NCBI GenBank assembly: GCA_944393565.1 | Contig: CALYAM010000010.1 | Coordinates: 1-41,616, forward strand | Source: an uncultured Clostridia bacterium | GTDB taxonomy: Bacteria > Bacillota > Clostridia > TANB77 > CAG-508 | Direction: 5' to 3' | Length of the DNA: 41,616 bases | Part shown: one piece after another, positions 28,849-39,478 of the stretch | Position numbering within the stretch: position 1 is the stretch's first letter | How the letters are laid out: the number at the start of each line of letters is the position of its first letter | Notes under the pieces: generated by a model | What the model was told of the DNA's origin: nothing | What the model saw: only the letters and a program-made list of their open reading frames with translations | Database searches by the model: none | Position numbers and translations under genes: made by a program

Positions 28849-30435
28849 ATGGCAACAAAAGAACCATTTTATATTACAACACCAATTTACTATCCAAGTG
28901 GGAAGTTCCACATAGGAACAGCTTATACAACAGTAATTGCAGATGCATTAAAAAGATATAAAAGCCTACAAGGCTATGATTCATATCTTTTAACTGGCTT
29001 AGATGAACATGGGCAAAAAATAGAGAACATTGCCAAAAGCCAAGGAAAAAAACCACAGGAGTTTGTGGACGAAATGGCAATGGAAGCAAAAAAAATATGG
29101 TCAATTATGAATATTGAATATGATGATTTCATCCGAACCACAGAAGAGAGACATATAAAAATTGTACAAGATATTTTTGACTATTTCATGGAAAAAGGAG
29201 ACATATATAAAGGAGAGTATGAGGGGTTATACTGTACACCATGTGAAACTTTTTTTACAGAAACACAATTGGTAAATGGGAAATGCCCTGATTGTGGTAG
29301 AGAAGTGCATGAGATGAAAGAAGAAGCATATTTTTTTAATATGAAAAAATATGCACAAAAATTATTAGACTATTATGACACACATCCTGACTTTATAAAA
29401 CCAGAATATCGCAAAAGCGAGATGATTAATAATTTCATAAAACCAGGGTTAGAGGATTTGTGTGTTAGCAGGACGTCATTTGAATGGGGAATACCAGTAA
29501 GAAAAGACCCAAAACACATAGTGTATGTTTGGCTTGATGCACTTACGAATTATCTTACAGCATTAGGATATGGCTCAAAAGATGATAGCTTATTCAAAAG
29601 ATATTGGCCACCTGCAGTTCAAATTGTAGGAAAAGATATAGCAAGATTTCACTTAATTTATTGGCCTATATTTTTGATGGCTTTAGGGCTAGAAATTCCA
29701 AAAACAATATTAGTTCATAACTGGATTGTAATGAAAGATGGAAAAATGTCAAAATCTAAGGGAAATGTTATATTCCCAGAAATGCTAATTGAAAAATACG
29801 GACTAGATGCTACGAAATATTTCTTATTAAAAGCAGTTCCTGTATCACAAGATGGTATTTTTTCTCCTGAAGAATTCGTAGAAAGATTTAATATAGATTT
29901 ATGCAATGACTTAGGAAACTTAGTAAACAGAACGGTTGGCATGATAAACAAATATTACAATGGAAAATTGCCAAACTATATTGGACAAGTAAATGAACAA
30001 GATAAAGAAATAGAATTGATTATAGTTAAACAAAAACTAGAATTTGAAGAAAAAATGGAAGAACTACAATTTAGTAATGCATTAACAGAAATTTGGGAAA
30101 TTATATCAAGGTGCAATAAATATATTGACGAAACAGCACCATGGATTCTTTCAAAAGAAGGAGAAAGAAAAAAGTTGAGTTCTGTAATGTACCATTTAGT
30201 AGAAAGTTTAAGATTTGTTGCGGTATTATTACAGCCATTTATGCATGAAACAGCCAATAGTATATTCGAACAGCTAGGACTTACTAAATTTGAATATAAA
30301 ACATGGGAATCAATTGAAAGATTTTGTAACAATATAGAAAATGTAACTGTTACACCAGTTGGTAAACCTTTATTTGTAAGGCTAAATAAAGAAGAAGAGA
30401 TTGAATATATAAAAAATCAAATGAAGAAAGCCTAA
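28849..30435 (+). CDS. metG: Methionyl-tRNA synthetase
   Basis: Class I synthetase that charges tRNA-Met. It has 528 residues. The HIGH-type motif is GKFHIGTAY (about 15-23), KMSKSKGN lies near 298, and a zinc knuckle CTPCETFF...CPDCGREV lies near 125-150. The anticodon-binding helices fill the C terminus. It lacks the extra C-terminal tRNA-binding domain found in longer forms. I start at ATG 28849 because the AGGGGAGG site is directly joined to the earlier ATG at 28843; the frame stays open to 28810. Confidence 0.95.
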   Translation: MATKEPFYITTPIYYPSGKFHIGTAYTTVIADALKRYKSLQGYDSYLLTGLDEHGQKIENIAKSQGKKPQEFVDEMAMEAKKIWSIMNIEYDDFIRTTEERHIKIVQDIFDYFMEKGDIYKGEYEGLYCTPCETFFTETQLVNGKCPDCGREVHEMKEEAYFFNMKKYAQKLLDYYDTHPDFIKPEYRKSEMINNFIKPGLEDLCVSRTSFEWGIPVRKDPKHIVYVWLDALTNYLTALGYGSKDDSLFKRYWPPAVQIVGKDIARFHLIYWPIFLMALGLEIPKTILVHNWIVMKDGKMSKSKGNVIFPEMLIEKYGLDATKYFLLKAVPVSQDGIFSPEEFVERFNIDLCNDLGNLVNRTVGMINKYYNGKLPNYIGQVNEQDKEIELIIVKQKLEFEEKMEELQFSNALTEIWEIISRCNKYIDETAPWILSKEGERKKLSSVMYHLVESLRFVAVLLQPFMHETANSIFEQLGLTKFEYKTWESIERFCNNIENVTVTPVGKPLFVRLNKEEEIEYIKNQMKKA

Positions 30436-30514
30436 TTTAAAAAAAGCATTTTGCAGGGTTAGTTCCTGTAATAATGATAGATATATGTTGCTAGCATAGT
30501 AAGTATAGAATAAA

Positions 30515-30591
30515 AGCATACCATTATTGCATAGGAAAAATATTGAGATATCAAAGAAAATTTAATTTTTCCTATGTAATAATGGTATGCT
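30515..30591. repeat. Long inverted repeat between converging genes
   Basis: Two 26-base arms (30515-30540 and 30566-30591) match with a single C/T difference, around a 25-base AT-rich loop. The arms read AGCATACCATTATTGC at the outer end and GGAAAAA at the inner end. It sits between converging metG and the PBP gene. It could be a two-way terminator or a small MITE-like element; the arms are longer than most terminators and have no outer T run. Confidence 0.7.
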
Positions 30592-30622
30592 ATTTGTTAT
30601 GCAAATATGTACAGGACAAAGT

Positions 30623-31387
30623 TTACAAATCTTGTAATATAAAAGACAGATTCTCACGAAGTGAGATTTGTCCAGAACTTTCTTCAAACACAGAGTTGGC
30701 TTGCTCTTGAGTCAAATAACCATATTTCACCATTGCATTTATAACTTGTTTTTGACGTTGTTTTGCTAAATCAGGATTTTCAGAAAGTGAGTATACACCT
30801 GGTGCATTGGGAATCCCAGCTAAAAGAGTAATTTCATATAAATTAAGTTCCATAGGTTCCTTGTTAAAATAACCTTTGCTTGCAGCTCCAATACCATAGA
30901 AACCATCACCATAATAAATTGTATTTATATACATTTCTATAATATCGTCTTTTGAATACTTTTTTTCTAAATCAATAGCAGCAAAGACTTCAGCCATTTT
31001 TCTGCTAAATTTTTGTTCCTGTGAAAAAAATGTATTTTTTGCAAATTGCTGGGTTATAGTACTACCGCCTTCAACAATACGAAACTCTGAAATATTTCTT
31101 ACAATGGCTCTTATAATTGAAATAAAATCAACTGGACCATGAGATTCATAACGGTGATCCTCAATTGCAATAATGGCATTCTTAAAATCTTTAGGTATTT
31201 TATCAATTGTAACATAACCACTTGCAGAACGTATCTCATTTACTGTATCGTCCATGCTTTTTTCTTGTAAAGCTGATTGATACATTTCATAGCCTTCAAT
31301 ACAAACGGTTGCAAAAACAATTAATGCAAATACTGCAACAAGAACAAACAAAACAATAAAAAGTTTCAATATTTTATGTTTCTTCAT
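30623..31387 (-). CDS. Monofunctional peptidoglycan glycosyltransferase (GT51)
   Basis: Polymerises lipid II into glycan strands at the outer membrane face. It has 254 residues: one N-terminal membrane helix (about 7-29), then the GT51 domain with the catalytic EDHRYESHGP (Glu near 71), GGSTITQQFAKNTF, RKMAEVFAAIDLEKKYSK, and INTIYYGDGFYGIGAASKGYF. There is no transpeptidase domain, so it resembles MtgA-type enzymes in layout. AAGGAG lies upstream of its ATG. It is the only long host gene on the minus strand here; no in-frame CGG. Confidence 0.92.
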   Translation of the reverse strand: MKKHKILKLFIVLFVLVAVFALIVFATVCIEGYEMYQSALQEKSMDDTVNEIRSASGYVTIDKIPKDFKNAIIAIEDHRYESHGPVDFISIIRAIVRNISEFRIVEGGSTITQQFAKNTFFSQEQKFSRKMAEVFAAIDLEKKYSKDDIIEMYINTIYYGDGFYGIGAASKGYFNKEPMELNLYEITLLAGIPNAPGVYSLSENPDLAKQRQKQVINAMVKYGYLTQEQANSVFEESSGQISLRENLSFILQDL

Positions 31388-31515
31388 ATTAAACTAAGCT
31401 CCTTTTCTTTATTTAAATTTAATTATGGCATTACATTGATTATTATACAAGAAAAAAAACTAAAAATAAAGTCAAAAAACATTATATTTTAGGAAAAGAA
31501 GGGATTCCATTTGCC

Positions 31516-31544
31516 TTGACATTGGCTAAGTTATAGTATATTAT
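31516..31544 (+). promoter_or_regulatory. Promoter of the surface-glycan gene run
   Basis: TTGACA at 31516-31521, 17-base spacer, TATTAT at 31539-31544, and 36 bases to the first start codon. A close sigma-A match that probably drives the genes from 31581 onward. Confidence 0.75.
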
Positions 31545-31580
31545 TGTACAAACAAAAGAAAGGGTAAACTATTAGAACAT

Positions 31581-32853
31581 ATGAACAAACAAAAAAAGAT
31601 TCCAATTATTATTTATATTTTTTTTATTATAATTTTGATTCGACTAATTTTTTACTATAATATGAAAGAATATACAGAAGCATTTGATACATCATCTTAT
31701 TTCCAAAACTATGAAGGAAGCATTTTAAAAGCTTGTATTGACGAACAACGTACCCCAGTTTACCCTACGGTATATAAAATATTTAAGTCTATGTGTGGCA
31801 CAGATGACATAACATATAGAACAATTATTCTAATGCAAGAAATTGTATCAATTGTAAGCATAGCAGTACTATATAAAACCTTTCAAAGTATATTTAGTTC
31901 AAAAAAATATGTATATATTTTGACAATACTCTATGGAACTTGTCCAGTGATTTTTTGTTATAACAAAATGCTATTAACAGAATCATTTTCTATTAGTTTT
32001 ATGGTTATGTTTGTGTGTTTACTTATAAGCTTTAATAAAAAGCCGAGTATTAAGAAAAATATTTTAATTGCAATATACACATTTTTCTTAATTATGTTAA
32101 GGCCAAGCTTTTTATATATTACAGTTTATCTTTTTATTGTATGGTTCTTGTTATTTCTTAACAAAGAAAAGAGAAAACAGGCAATAATTGGTTTTGCATT
32201 ACTTATAACAATTGTACGGAGGGGTATATGCATATAGTAGAGCCAATTTTGTTCAAAATGGGATTAAGGGGTTAAGTCTAGTTACAATAATAAATGAACT
32301 TGATACTATTATTGATATGAATATATATAAAATAAACAATTCAAATTATTCTTCTATAATAAAAACAATTGATGAAACAAAATATGAAATATATAATCCG
32401 CCTTTTTACAGAATAACAACAAGCACTTTGTTAAAAAAATATGATATAAAATATTTAACAGACTATATAAATCAATGTAAAAAAGAAAACCTTGGAGAAT
32501 ATATTACAAAGAAAATAGAACAAATTATTAAAACCGGCAAACAAAATGCTAATGTTAGGTACAATTTACTTAAATCCGGAGAGAACATGAAACCTTATAT
32601 TTATATACCATTTGGAATTTTTTATATTGTGGTTTTAGTTGGACTATGCCAAGTTGTATATACATTAGTAAAACATAAAGAAATAAACTATTTACAATTT
32701 ACTTTAATAACATTAATAGCAGGACAACTTATGGTAATTATAATAGGGGCACAAGCGGAATGGCCAAGATTATTTGCTCCTGCTTTGCCACTAATTTTAA
32801 TTTATGTTTTGTTATTTATGGAAACAGTAATAACAAAAAAAACTATTGAATAA
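31581..32853 (+). CDS. Polytopic membrane protein, glycosyltransferase-like, needs +1 recoding
   Basis: A 423-residue protein with many hydrophobic helices and an extracellular-loop-like segment containing RTPVYPTVYK near the start, as in GT-C mannosyl- or arabinosyltransferase-like proteins that use polyprenyl-phosphate sugars. The frames 31581-32237 and 32212-32853 are joined by reading CGGA at 32217-32220 as glycine, giving TIVGGVYAYSRANF; the combined helix pattern is continuous. Without the shift the frame ends at TAG five codons later. The ribosome site is weak (AAAGGG some 15 bases before the ATG). Substrate unknown. Confidence 0.7.
32217..32220 (+). other. Recoding site in the GT-C-like gene: in-frame CGGA read as glycine (+1)
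   Basis: Context GTA CGGA GGG. The same GTA-CGGA pair occurs in hemW. Homologue support is weaker here because the family is poorly conserved, but the two frames join without gap or overlap. Confidence 0.78.
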
Positions 32854-32934
32854 ATTAATTCGAAAATATATAATAAAAAAAGCTAATACATGATTAGATT
32901 ACAAATGGTAGAATAAGAAAGGAACTATATAATA

Positions 32935-33936
32935 ATGGACGAAAACTTGTTAGTGCCAAGTATAACAGACGAAAATGAAGAAAAAATGGAAAATTCCCTA
33001 AGACCAAAAACATTAGATGAATACATAGGGCAGACAAAGGTAAAGGAAAACATGAAAATATATATAGAAGCTGCTAAAAAAAGAAAGGAACCACTTGACC
33101 ACGTTTTATTATATGGACCACCTGGACTCGGAAAGACTACTTTATCAAATATTATAGCAACAGAAATGAACTCAAACATTAGAATCACATCAGGACCTGC
33201 GATTGAGAAACCAGGAGATTTAGCCGCACTTCTTACAAATCTTTCAGAAAATGATATTTTATTTATTGATGAAATACATAGATTGAACCGCAGCGTAGAA
33301 GAAATATTATACCCAGCATTAGAAGATTATAGTTTAGATATAATTATAGGCAAAGGACCAAGTGCAAGATCAATTAGACTAGATTTACCCAAATTTACAT
33401 TAATAGGTGCAACAACCAGAGCAGGTAATTTATCAACTCCACTTAGAGATAGATTTGGTATTGTACATCGATTGGAATTATATAATCCAGAAGAATTAAA
33501 AATTATTGTTAAAAGATCAGCTAACATTTTAGGAATTAACATAGATGAGAAAGGTGCTATGGAGATAGCAAGACGTTCAAGAGGTACACCTAGAATTGCA
33601 AATAGATTATTAAAGAGAGTAAGAGATTATGCTTTGGTATTAGGAAATGGAGACATAAATTTAAAAATAGCAAGAATAGCATTAGAAAAACTAGAGATTG
33701 ATGAGTTAGGATTAGACAATATAGATAGAAAAATTTTAGAAACAATTATCCTGAAATATGCCGGAAAACCTGTTGGAATTGAAAACTTAGCAGCAACAAT
33801 AGGTGAAGAAGCAGAAACAATTGAGGATGTATATGAACCATATCTAATGCAAATTGGTTTTTTAGCGAGAACACCAAGAGGAAGAATGGCAACACCAAAT
33901 GCCTATGCTCATTTAGGGATTGAATATGGAGGATAG
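32935..33936 (+). CDS. ruvB: Holliday junction branch-migration helicase RuvB
   Basis: AAA+ motor that drives branch migration with RuvA. It has 333 residues. Motifs are [12 protein letters not shown] at the start, Walker [10 protein letters not shown] (about 62-70), Walker [11 protein letters not shown], the sensor region [18 protein letters not shown], and the winged-helix end [13 protein letters not shown]. All are typical. RuvA and RuvC are not adjacent, which is unusual, and the gene lies between membrane glycosylation genes. It ends one base before the GtrA start. Confidence 0.97.
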   Translation: MDENLLVPSITDENEEKMENSLRPKTLDEYIGQTKVKENMKIYIEAAKKRKEPLDHVLLYGPPGLGKTTLSNIIATEMNSNIRITSGPAIEKPGDLAALLTNLSENDILFIDEIHRLNRSVEEILYPALEDYSLDIIIGKGPSARSIRLDLPKFTLIGATTRAGNLSTPLRDRFGIVHRLELYNPEELKIIVKRSANILGINIDEKGAMEIARRSRGTPRIANRLLKRVRDYALVLGNGDINLKIARIALEKLEIDELGLDNIDRKILETIILKYAGKPVGIENLAATIGEEAETIEDVYEPYLMQIGFLARTPRGRMATPNAYAHLGIEYGG

Positions 33937-33937
33937 A

Positions 33938-34357
33938 ATGAAAATTAATTTTAAAAAATTATTTATTGAAGAGACAAATAATACTATGCTCCAATTTTTC
34001 AGGTATATATTTGTCGGTGGAACTGCATTTGTAGCTGATTTTTTTGTTTTTTTTATATTTGACCATATCTTAAAATTTGAGCTGGCTTTATCTGTGGCAA
34101 TATCATTTTTGACAGGAATTTATGTAAATTATATACTATCAAAATGGATTGTTTTCAAAAAAGAATATTCTTCAAAGCTATATGAAATTACAATATTTAT
34201 AATTATTGGGGTAATAGGATTAGGACTAACAGAATTGCTAATGCATTTATTCACAAGTAATTTAAATATTCATTCGTTAATTTCAAAAGTAATTGTTTCT
34301 GCTATAGTATTAATTTGGAATTTTACTGCAAGAAAAATTATATTATATAAAAAATAA
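33938..34357 (+). CDS. GtrA-family membrane protein
   Basis: A 139-residue protein with four membrane helices and the family start FFRYIFVGGTAFVADFFVFF. GtrA proteins are thought to flip polyprenyl-phosphate-linked sugars across the membrane. GGAGGA lies inside the end of ruvB, five bases before the ATG; an upstream TTG at 33920 is less likely. It pairs naturally with the GT2 enzyme at 38028, since GtrA and bactoprenol glycosyltransferases act together. Confidence 0.85.
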   Translation: MKINFKKLFIEETNNTMLQFFRYIFVGGTAFVADFFVFFIFDHILKFELALSVAISFLTGIYVNYILSKWIVFKKEYSSKLYEITIFIIIGVIGLGLTELLMHLFTSNLNIHSLISKVIVSAIVLIWNFTARKIILYKK

Positions 34358-34387
34358 ACAAGTATTAATTGAAAGAAGGAAAGTAGC

Positions 34388-35954
34388 ATGAAAAAAGTTG
34401 TAATAATTGGAGCAGGACCTGCTGGGCTTACTGCAGCATACGAACTATTAAAGGAGAAAGAGAATTATGAAGTAATAATCCTCGAAGAACAAAACCAAGT
34501 AGGAGGAATTTCAAAAACTATAGCATATAAGCAAAATCGCATGGATTTAGGTGGTCATAGATTTTTTTCAAAAGATGATACAATTATGAAGTTTTGGAAA
34601 GAACTAATGCCAATACAAGGAAAACCCTCTTTTGATGATAAAAAATTGGGAAGAGAAAAACCGCTGGAAATTGGAGGAGTGGATCCAGAAAAAGAAGATA
34701 AAGTAATGCTTATAAGGACACGTGTATCAAGAATTTATTATTTAAAAAAGTTTTTTGACTATCCAGTAACAATGAAAAAAGAAACAATAACTAATATGGG
34801 ATTTGTAAGAACAATAAAGGCAGGATTTAGTTATTTAAAAACTATAATTTTTAAAAGAAAAGAAAATTCATTGGAAGATTTTTATATAAATCGTTTTGGA
34901 AAAGTACTTTATTCTATGTTTTTTGAAGGCTATACAGAAAAGCTATGGGGACGCCATCCTTCAGAGATTTCAGCAGATTGGGGAGCTCAAAGAGTAAAAG
35001 GACTTTCTATTAAAGCTGTGCTAAAAGATATGTTTCAAAAAGCTTCTGGAAAGAAAAATCAAGAAACGGGGGAAACATCTTTAATTGAACAATTTTGGTA
35101 TCCAAAATTTGGCCCTGGACAACTTTGGGAAGTGCTAGCAGAAAAGATAATAAGTGATGGAGCAATATTAAAGAAAAATTGCTTAGTACAAAAAATTAAT
35201 ATTGAAAATGGAAAAATAGTATCAGTAGAATACAAAAATGAAAACACAGGTCAAACAGAAAAGCTAGAAGGAGACATTTTTATTTCGTCTATGCCTATAA
35301 AAGATTTAGTTGCTGATATGACACAGAGCCTTGTCCCAGAGGAAATAAAAACAATTGCAAATGGATTACCATATAGAGATTTTATTACAATAGGATTACT
35401 TGTTAAAAAGCTAAATCTGAAAAACAAAACAGATATAAAGACACTAGGAAATATTGTACCAGACTGTTGGATTTATGTGCAAGAGCCAGAAGTAAAAATG
35501 CGGAAGAATACAAATTTTTAATAACTGGTCACCATATTTGGTACAAAAACCCGAAGAAACAGTATGGATAGGGCTAGAATATTTTTGCAATGAAAATGAT
35601 GAATACTGGAATATGACAGAAGAAGAATTTGTGAAATTTGCAACAGAAGAATTAATAAAAATTGGAATTATAGAGGAAGATGACATTTTGGATTCACACC
35701 AAGAAAAAGTAAAAAAAGCATATCCAGCATACTTTGATACTTATTCTCAAATAGATAAATTAGTAGAATACTTAAACAGTTTCGAGAATCTATATTGCAT
35801 AGGAAGAAACGGGCAACACAGATACAATAATATGGATCATTCAATGGCAACTGCCATTGAAGCTACAAAAAACATAAAACAAGGTATAAAAAGTAAAGAA
35901 AATATTTGGAAAGTAAATACAGAAAAATCATATCATGAAACTAAACACAAATAA
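34388..35954 (+). CDS. FAD-dependent oxidoreductase, UDP-galactopyranose-mutase-like, needs +1 recoding
   Basis: A flavoprotein with the dinucleotide fold [14 protein letters not shown] at the N terminus and GGISKT followed by DLGGHRFFS, as in protoporphyrinogen-oxidase and UDP-galactopyranose-mutase-like enzymes. In this setting a sugar-modifying role is plausible. The frames 34388-35521 and 35538-35954 join when CGGA at 35501-35504 is read as glycine, giving 521 residues and [18 protein letters not shown] at the join. The last part shows [16 protein letters not shown], the usual FAD-contact end of the family, which supports the join. Without the shift the frame stops at TAA six codons on. 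Confidence 0.85.
35501..35504 (+). other. Recoding site in FAD oxidoreductase: in-frame CGGA read as glycine (+1)
   Basis: Context ATG CGGA AGA. AUG cannot re-pair with UGC after a one-base slip, so this site speaks against simple P-site slippage. Confidence 0.85.
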
Positions 35955-35981
35955 ATTTTTTAAGCAAGAATGTGGTGAAAA

Positions 35982-38018
35982 ATGAAACATTTAAAGAAAA
36001 TTTGCATTATTGCGATAATTGCACTTTTATTAGAACTAATTGTATTTCAAGTAAATTCATTTTGCCTAATTGGCAAAGATGCAGAAACTGAAATATTAAA
36101 TATAGAAAATGCCAATTTAATAGGAATAGAAAAATACAATGATGGTTACTATATTGTTTCAAACGAAGCAAGCATTGAATTTAAAGGATTAAATAAAGAG
36201 ATTAAAACCATATATTTTAATATAGATAGTTCAAGAGCATTATTAGATACTCGAATTTTCTATACTGATAATACACAAAAGTATTACAATGAAGAATATG
36301 ATTTAGTACGTACAAAAACTGTAGTAGAAGATGTTGAAAGAACAAAATATTTCGTCTGCCATTTCAGCGGAAAGGTTGGGGACTTAAAGTTTACAATATA
36401 TAATGCCAAAGATACACAAATAGACAGTGCAACAATAAAAATAAACGAGACCGTACCATACGAAATTAATCTTGTACGTCTTGCAGTTATTTTTGGTGTA
36501 ATGTTAGTTATATATTTACTATTTGCAATTAAAGAATTTAGTATGCCATATGACAAAAAAAGCAGTAAACATGTATTTATACTTCAAGTTACAACATTTC
36601 TATTTATAATACTTTTGTCTGTTTATATGATAAATGGCCAAGAAAAAGAAAACTTAGAATTTTCTAGGAACATAATAGATCCATATACTGGATTAATGGT
36701 TGATGCACTAGAAAAAGGACAAGTGTATTTAGACTATGAACCTTCAGAAGAATTAAAAAATTTAGAGAACCCATATGATTATACTCAAAGAACAAAAGAA
36801 GGAGTAAGCTATTTATATGACTTTGCTTATTATGATGGAAATTATTATGTATATTTTTCTATATTACCTATAATTACGCTATTTTTGCCATTTAAAATCA
36901 TAACTGGTTATTATTTCCCAATTGGTATAGCATGCTTGATATATGCCATTATAGGGGCAATATATGCATCATTATTTACAAAAGAAGTTTTAACTAAGTG
37001 CTTTCCTAAAATAAGTGTCAGAAAACTAGTATTAGGTATTCTATTTATATTATTTTCTAGTTTCTTGCTATTTAATGTGGCATTTTCTAGAATATATGAA
37101 ATGGTAGCAATTCTAGGATTTGCATTAGTTATGGCAGGAGGATTTTATTTCGTTACAGCTTTTAAAAAAGAAAAAAGCAATTATTTAAAACTAGCACTTT
37201 CTTGTACATTGCTTGCTTTAGCAGTATCTGCTAGACCCAATTTGATTTTTATATCTTTGCTTATAATACCAACTCTGATAGAGAAGATACATCAGCACAT
37301 AAAACAAAAGGAATATAAAAATCTTGCCAAAACTTTAGCTGCTGTTGCTATTCCATATACAATTATAGGAATGTTTATTATGTTTTATAATTATATCCGA
37401 TTTGAAAACCCATTAGAATTTGGTGCACAATATCAGCTAACATCTAATGATATGGGCAAATTAGGTTATAGAATTTCAACAATACCAATAGGCCTTTGGC
37501 ACTACTTATGGAATCCGTTTCAAATTGATGCAACATTCCCTTTTATATATCCAATTGACAGTACTCCACTTTATGTTGGATTTTATGGAAGTGGTTGTAA
37601 AGGAGTAGGAATATTTGCTCTAAATAAAATTATGTATTTGCTATTTTTATTTCCAATATTTAAAGATAAAATGAAACGAGAAAATAAACTAACAACAAAA
37701 ATTATATTGCATTTAATTATTACGGGACTACTTATGGTAGCAATAATTACAATTATGGCAGCAAGCTATGGAAGATATTCGCTAGACTTTGCATGGATGT
37801 TTTCTCTTGCAACATTATTATTTGCAATTTGGATTGGTGACAAGATAAAGGAGAATGAGTTTGCAAGCAAATTATATAAAACAATAGTATTTATTTTACT
37901 AGCATCAAGTTTTATATTAAATTCGCTATTGTCTGTTTCATCTGAAAAACCATCTTTTAAAATATATAATCCAGTCAAATATTATGAATTACATTCAAGT
38001 ATTTGTTTCTGGGAATAG
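35982..38018 (+). CDS. Large polytopic membrane protein, probable glycosyltransferase
   Basis: A 678-residue protein. One N-terminal helix is followed by an extracellular beta-rich segment of about 130 residues, then about ten or more membrane helices. It resembles GT-C-type membrane glycosyltransferases found in clostridial surface-polysaccharide loci, but I recognise no named family and no certain catalytic motif. It starts 27 bases after the FAD enzyme and ends nine bases before the GT2 gene. It has no in-frame CGG; the CGG triplets in it (for example 36368 and 37723) are out of frame. Confidence 0.6.
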   Translation: MKHLKKICIIAIIALLLELIVFQVNSFCLIGKDAETEILNIENANLIGIEKYNDGYYIVSNEASIEFKGLNKEIKTIYFNIDSSRALLDTRIFYTDNTQKYYNEEYDLVRTKTVVEDVERTKYFVCHFSGKVGDLKFTIYNAKDTQIDSATIKINETVPYEINLVRLAVIFGVMLVIYLLFAIKEFSMPYDKKSSKHVFILQVTTFLFIILLSVYMINGQEKENLEFSRNIIDPYTGLMVDALEKGQVYLDYEPSEELKNLENPYDYTQRTKEGVSYLYDFAYYDGNYYVYFSILPIITLFLPFKIITGYYFPIGIACLIYAIIGAIYASLFTKEVLTKCFPKISVRKLVLGILFILFSSFLLFNVAFSRIYEMVAILGFALVMAGGFYFVTAFKKEKSNYLKLALSCTLLALAVSARPNLIFISLLIIPTLIEKIHQHIKQKEYKNLAKTLAAVAIPYTIIGMFIMFYNYIRFENPLEFGAQYQLTSNDMGKLGYRISTIPIGLWHYLWNPFQIDATFPFIYPIDSTPLYVGFYGSGCKGVGIFALNKIMYLLFLFPIFKDKMKRENKLTTKIILHLIITGLLMVAIITIMAASYGRYSLDFAWMFSLATLLFAIWIGDKIKENEFASKLYKTIVFILLASSFILNSLLSVSSEKPSFKIYNPVKYYELHSSICFWE

Positions 38019-38027
38019 GGGGGAACT

Positions 38028-38711
38028 TTGAAAACACTAATAATTATACCAGCATATAATGAACAGGAATGTATTGAACAGACAATAAAAAAACTAAAAA
38101 AATATGTACCAGAAATAGACTATGTAATTATAAATGATTGTTCAAAAGATAATACACTAGAAATATGCATGCAAAATAAATTTAATGTAGTTGATTTGCC
38201 AATTAATCTTGGCATTGGCGGTGCAGTACAAACTGGATATCGATATGCCGAACAAAACAATTATGATATAGCTATACAAATGGATGCAGATGGACAACAT
38301 AATCCGGAATATATAAAGTACCTTATAGAAGAAATTCAAAATGGAAATGATCTGGTTATAGCTTCTCGTTTTTTAAGAAAAGAAGGATTTCAGTCTACAT
38401 TTTTAAGAAGAATTGGAATCAATTTATATTCAAAAATAATAGAATTATTTACAAATGTAAAGATTACAGACACAACATCTGGTTATAGAGCGGTAAATAG
38501 GAAAGTTATAAAAATATTTGCTAAAAAATATCCAATAGATTATCCTGAGCCAGAAACAAATGCAATGCTTGCGAAAAAGAATTTTAAAATTAAAGAGATA
38601 CCTGTAAAAATGGAAGAAAGAAGCGGTGGAATAAGTTCAATTACACCTAGTAACTCAATTTATTATGCTATTAAAGTTGGTCTCGCAGTATTAATGGCTT
38701 GCTTATCTTAA
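38028..38711 (+). CDS. Glycosyltransferase family 2, dolichol-phosphate-mannose-synthase-like
   Basis: A GT-A enzyme of 227 residues that probably loads a sugar onto polyprenyl phosphate. It shows TLIIIPAYNEQECIEQTI, NDCSKDNT, LPINLGIGGAVQTGY and the DxD motif in QMDADGQHNPE. There are no C-terminal membrane helices, as in short DPM1-like forms. It starts with TTG after GGGGGG. The following DUF2304 gene is its usual partner. Confidence 0.9.
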   Translation: MKTLIIIPAYNEQECIEQTIKKLKKYVPEIDYVIINDCSKDNTLEICMQNKFNVVDLPINLGIGGAVQTGYRYAEQNNYDIAIQMDADGQHNPEYIKYLIEEIQNGNDLVIASRFLRKEGFQSTFLRRIGINLYSKIIELFTNVKITDTTSGYRAVNRKVIKIFAKKYPIDYPEPETNAMLAKKNFKIKEIPVKMEERSGGISSITPSNSIYYAIKVGLAVLMACLS

Positions 38712-38745
38712 AATTAATTTATATTTAGAAGGGAATGTGATTAAA

Positions 38746-39120
38746 ATGGATTTTACGCTTCAAGCTATTTTGATTATATTAGCAGTTACATTTGTGTGTT
38801 TTGTATTATTAATAACTAAGAAACAAAAGCTTGCATATAAGTTTACACTAATGTGGCTTATGTTTAGTTTTGCAATACTAATAATAGCACTATTTCCCCA
38901 AATAATCATGGCCATATCTAAGTGGATTCATATAGAAACACCTGTTAATGCACTATTTTTGATGATTTTAGGAGCAATGATTTTAATAATTTTCTTTATA
39001 ACCATAGGCTATTCAAAACATAATGAAAAATTGACAAGGCTAATACAAGCAAATGCAATACTAGAAAACCGAATAAGACAATTAGAAAAAAGTAGGAGGC
39101 AAGATAATGATAATAATTAG
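38746..39120 (+). CDS. DUF2304 membrane protein
   Basis: A 124-residue protein with three membrane helices (about 3-22, 33-52 and 67-87) and a charged C-terminal coiled coil ending in RIRQLEKSRRQ. DUF2304 proteins commonly follow polyprenyl-phosphate glycosyltransferases. I choose ATG 38746; a GTG at 38737 is too close to the AGAAGGG site. Its 3' end overlaps the next gene by 14 bases. Confidence 0.8.
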   Translation: MDFTLQAILIILAVTFVCFVLLITKKQKLAYKFTLMWLMFSFAILIIALFPQIIMAISKWIHIETPVNALFLMILGAMILIIFFITIGYSKHNEKLTRLIQANAILENRIRQLEKSRRQDNDNN

Positions 39121-39451
39121 TATTTACATTATTTTTACAGTAGGTGGACTTATTTTATTAAAGCTTGGAGCAGATGGAATGAACATTGCTATGCAAAATG
39201 GTAACTTGCAAATTGGAATGAGCTATATTAGCATTTTGGGTTTTATTTTTTACATAATTAGTTTTTTATTATATACATTTTATATTATAAAACATTATAA
39301 TTTAAGTTATATTTATCCAATAGTTACAGGGCTTACTCAAATATTAGTGGTTCTTGCTGGATTGTTTATATTTAAGGAACACATAACTACTACAGGAGTA
39401 ATTGGAATAGGACTAGTCATTTTAGGCCTAGTTTTACTTAATATAAAATAA
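39107..39451 (+). CDS. Small EmrE/EamA-like membrane protein
   Basis: A 114-residue protein with four membrane helices, resembling SMR/EamA half-transporters (the Y.YPI..GLTQILV stretch followed by FKEHITTTGVIGIGLVILG). In surface-glycan loci such proteins often act as ArnE/F-like flippases for lipid-linked sugars; this is inferred from context. Start overlaps the end of DUF2304, with AGGAGG eight bases upstream. Confidence 0.8.
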   Translation: MIIISIYIIFTVGGLILLKLGADGMNIAMQNGNLQIGMSYISILGFIFYIISFLLYTFYIIKHYNLSYIYPIVTGLTQILVVLAGLFIFKEHITTTGVIGIGLVILGLVLLNIK

Positions 39452-39478
39452 ATTCTTTATAACATTAGGAGGGAAAAA

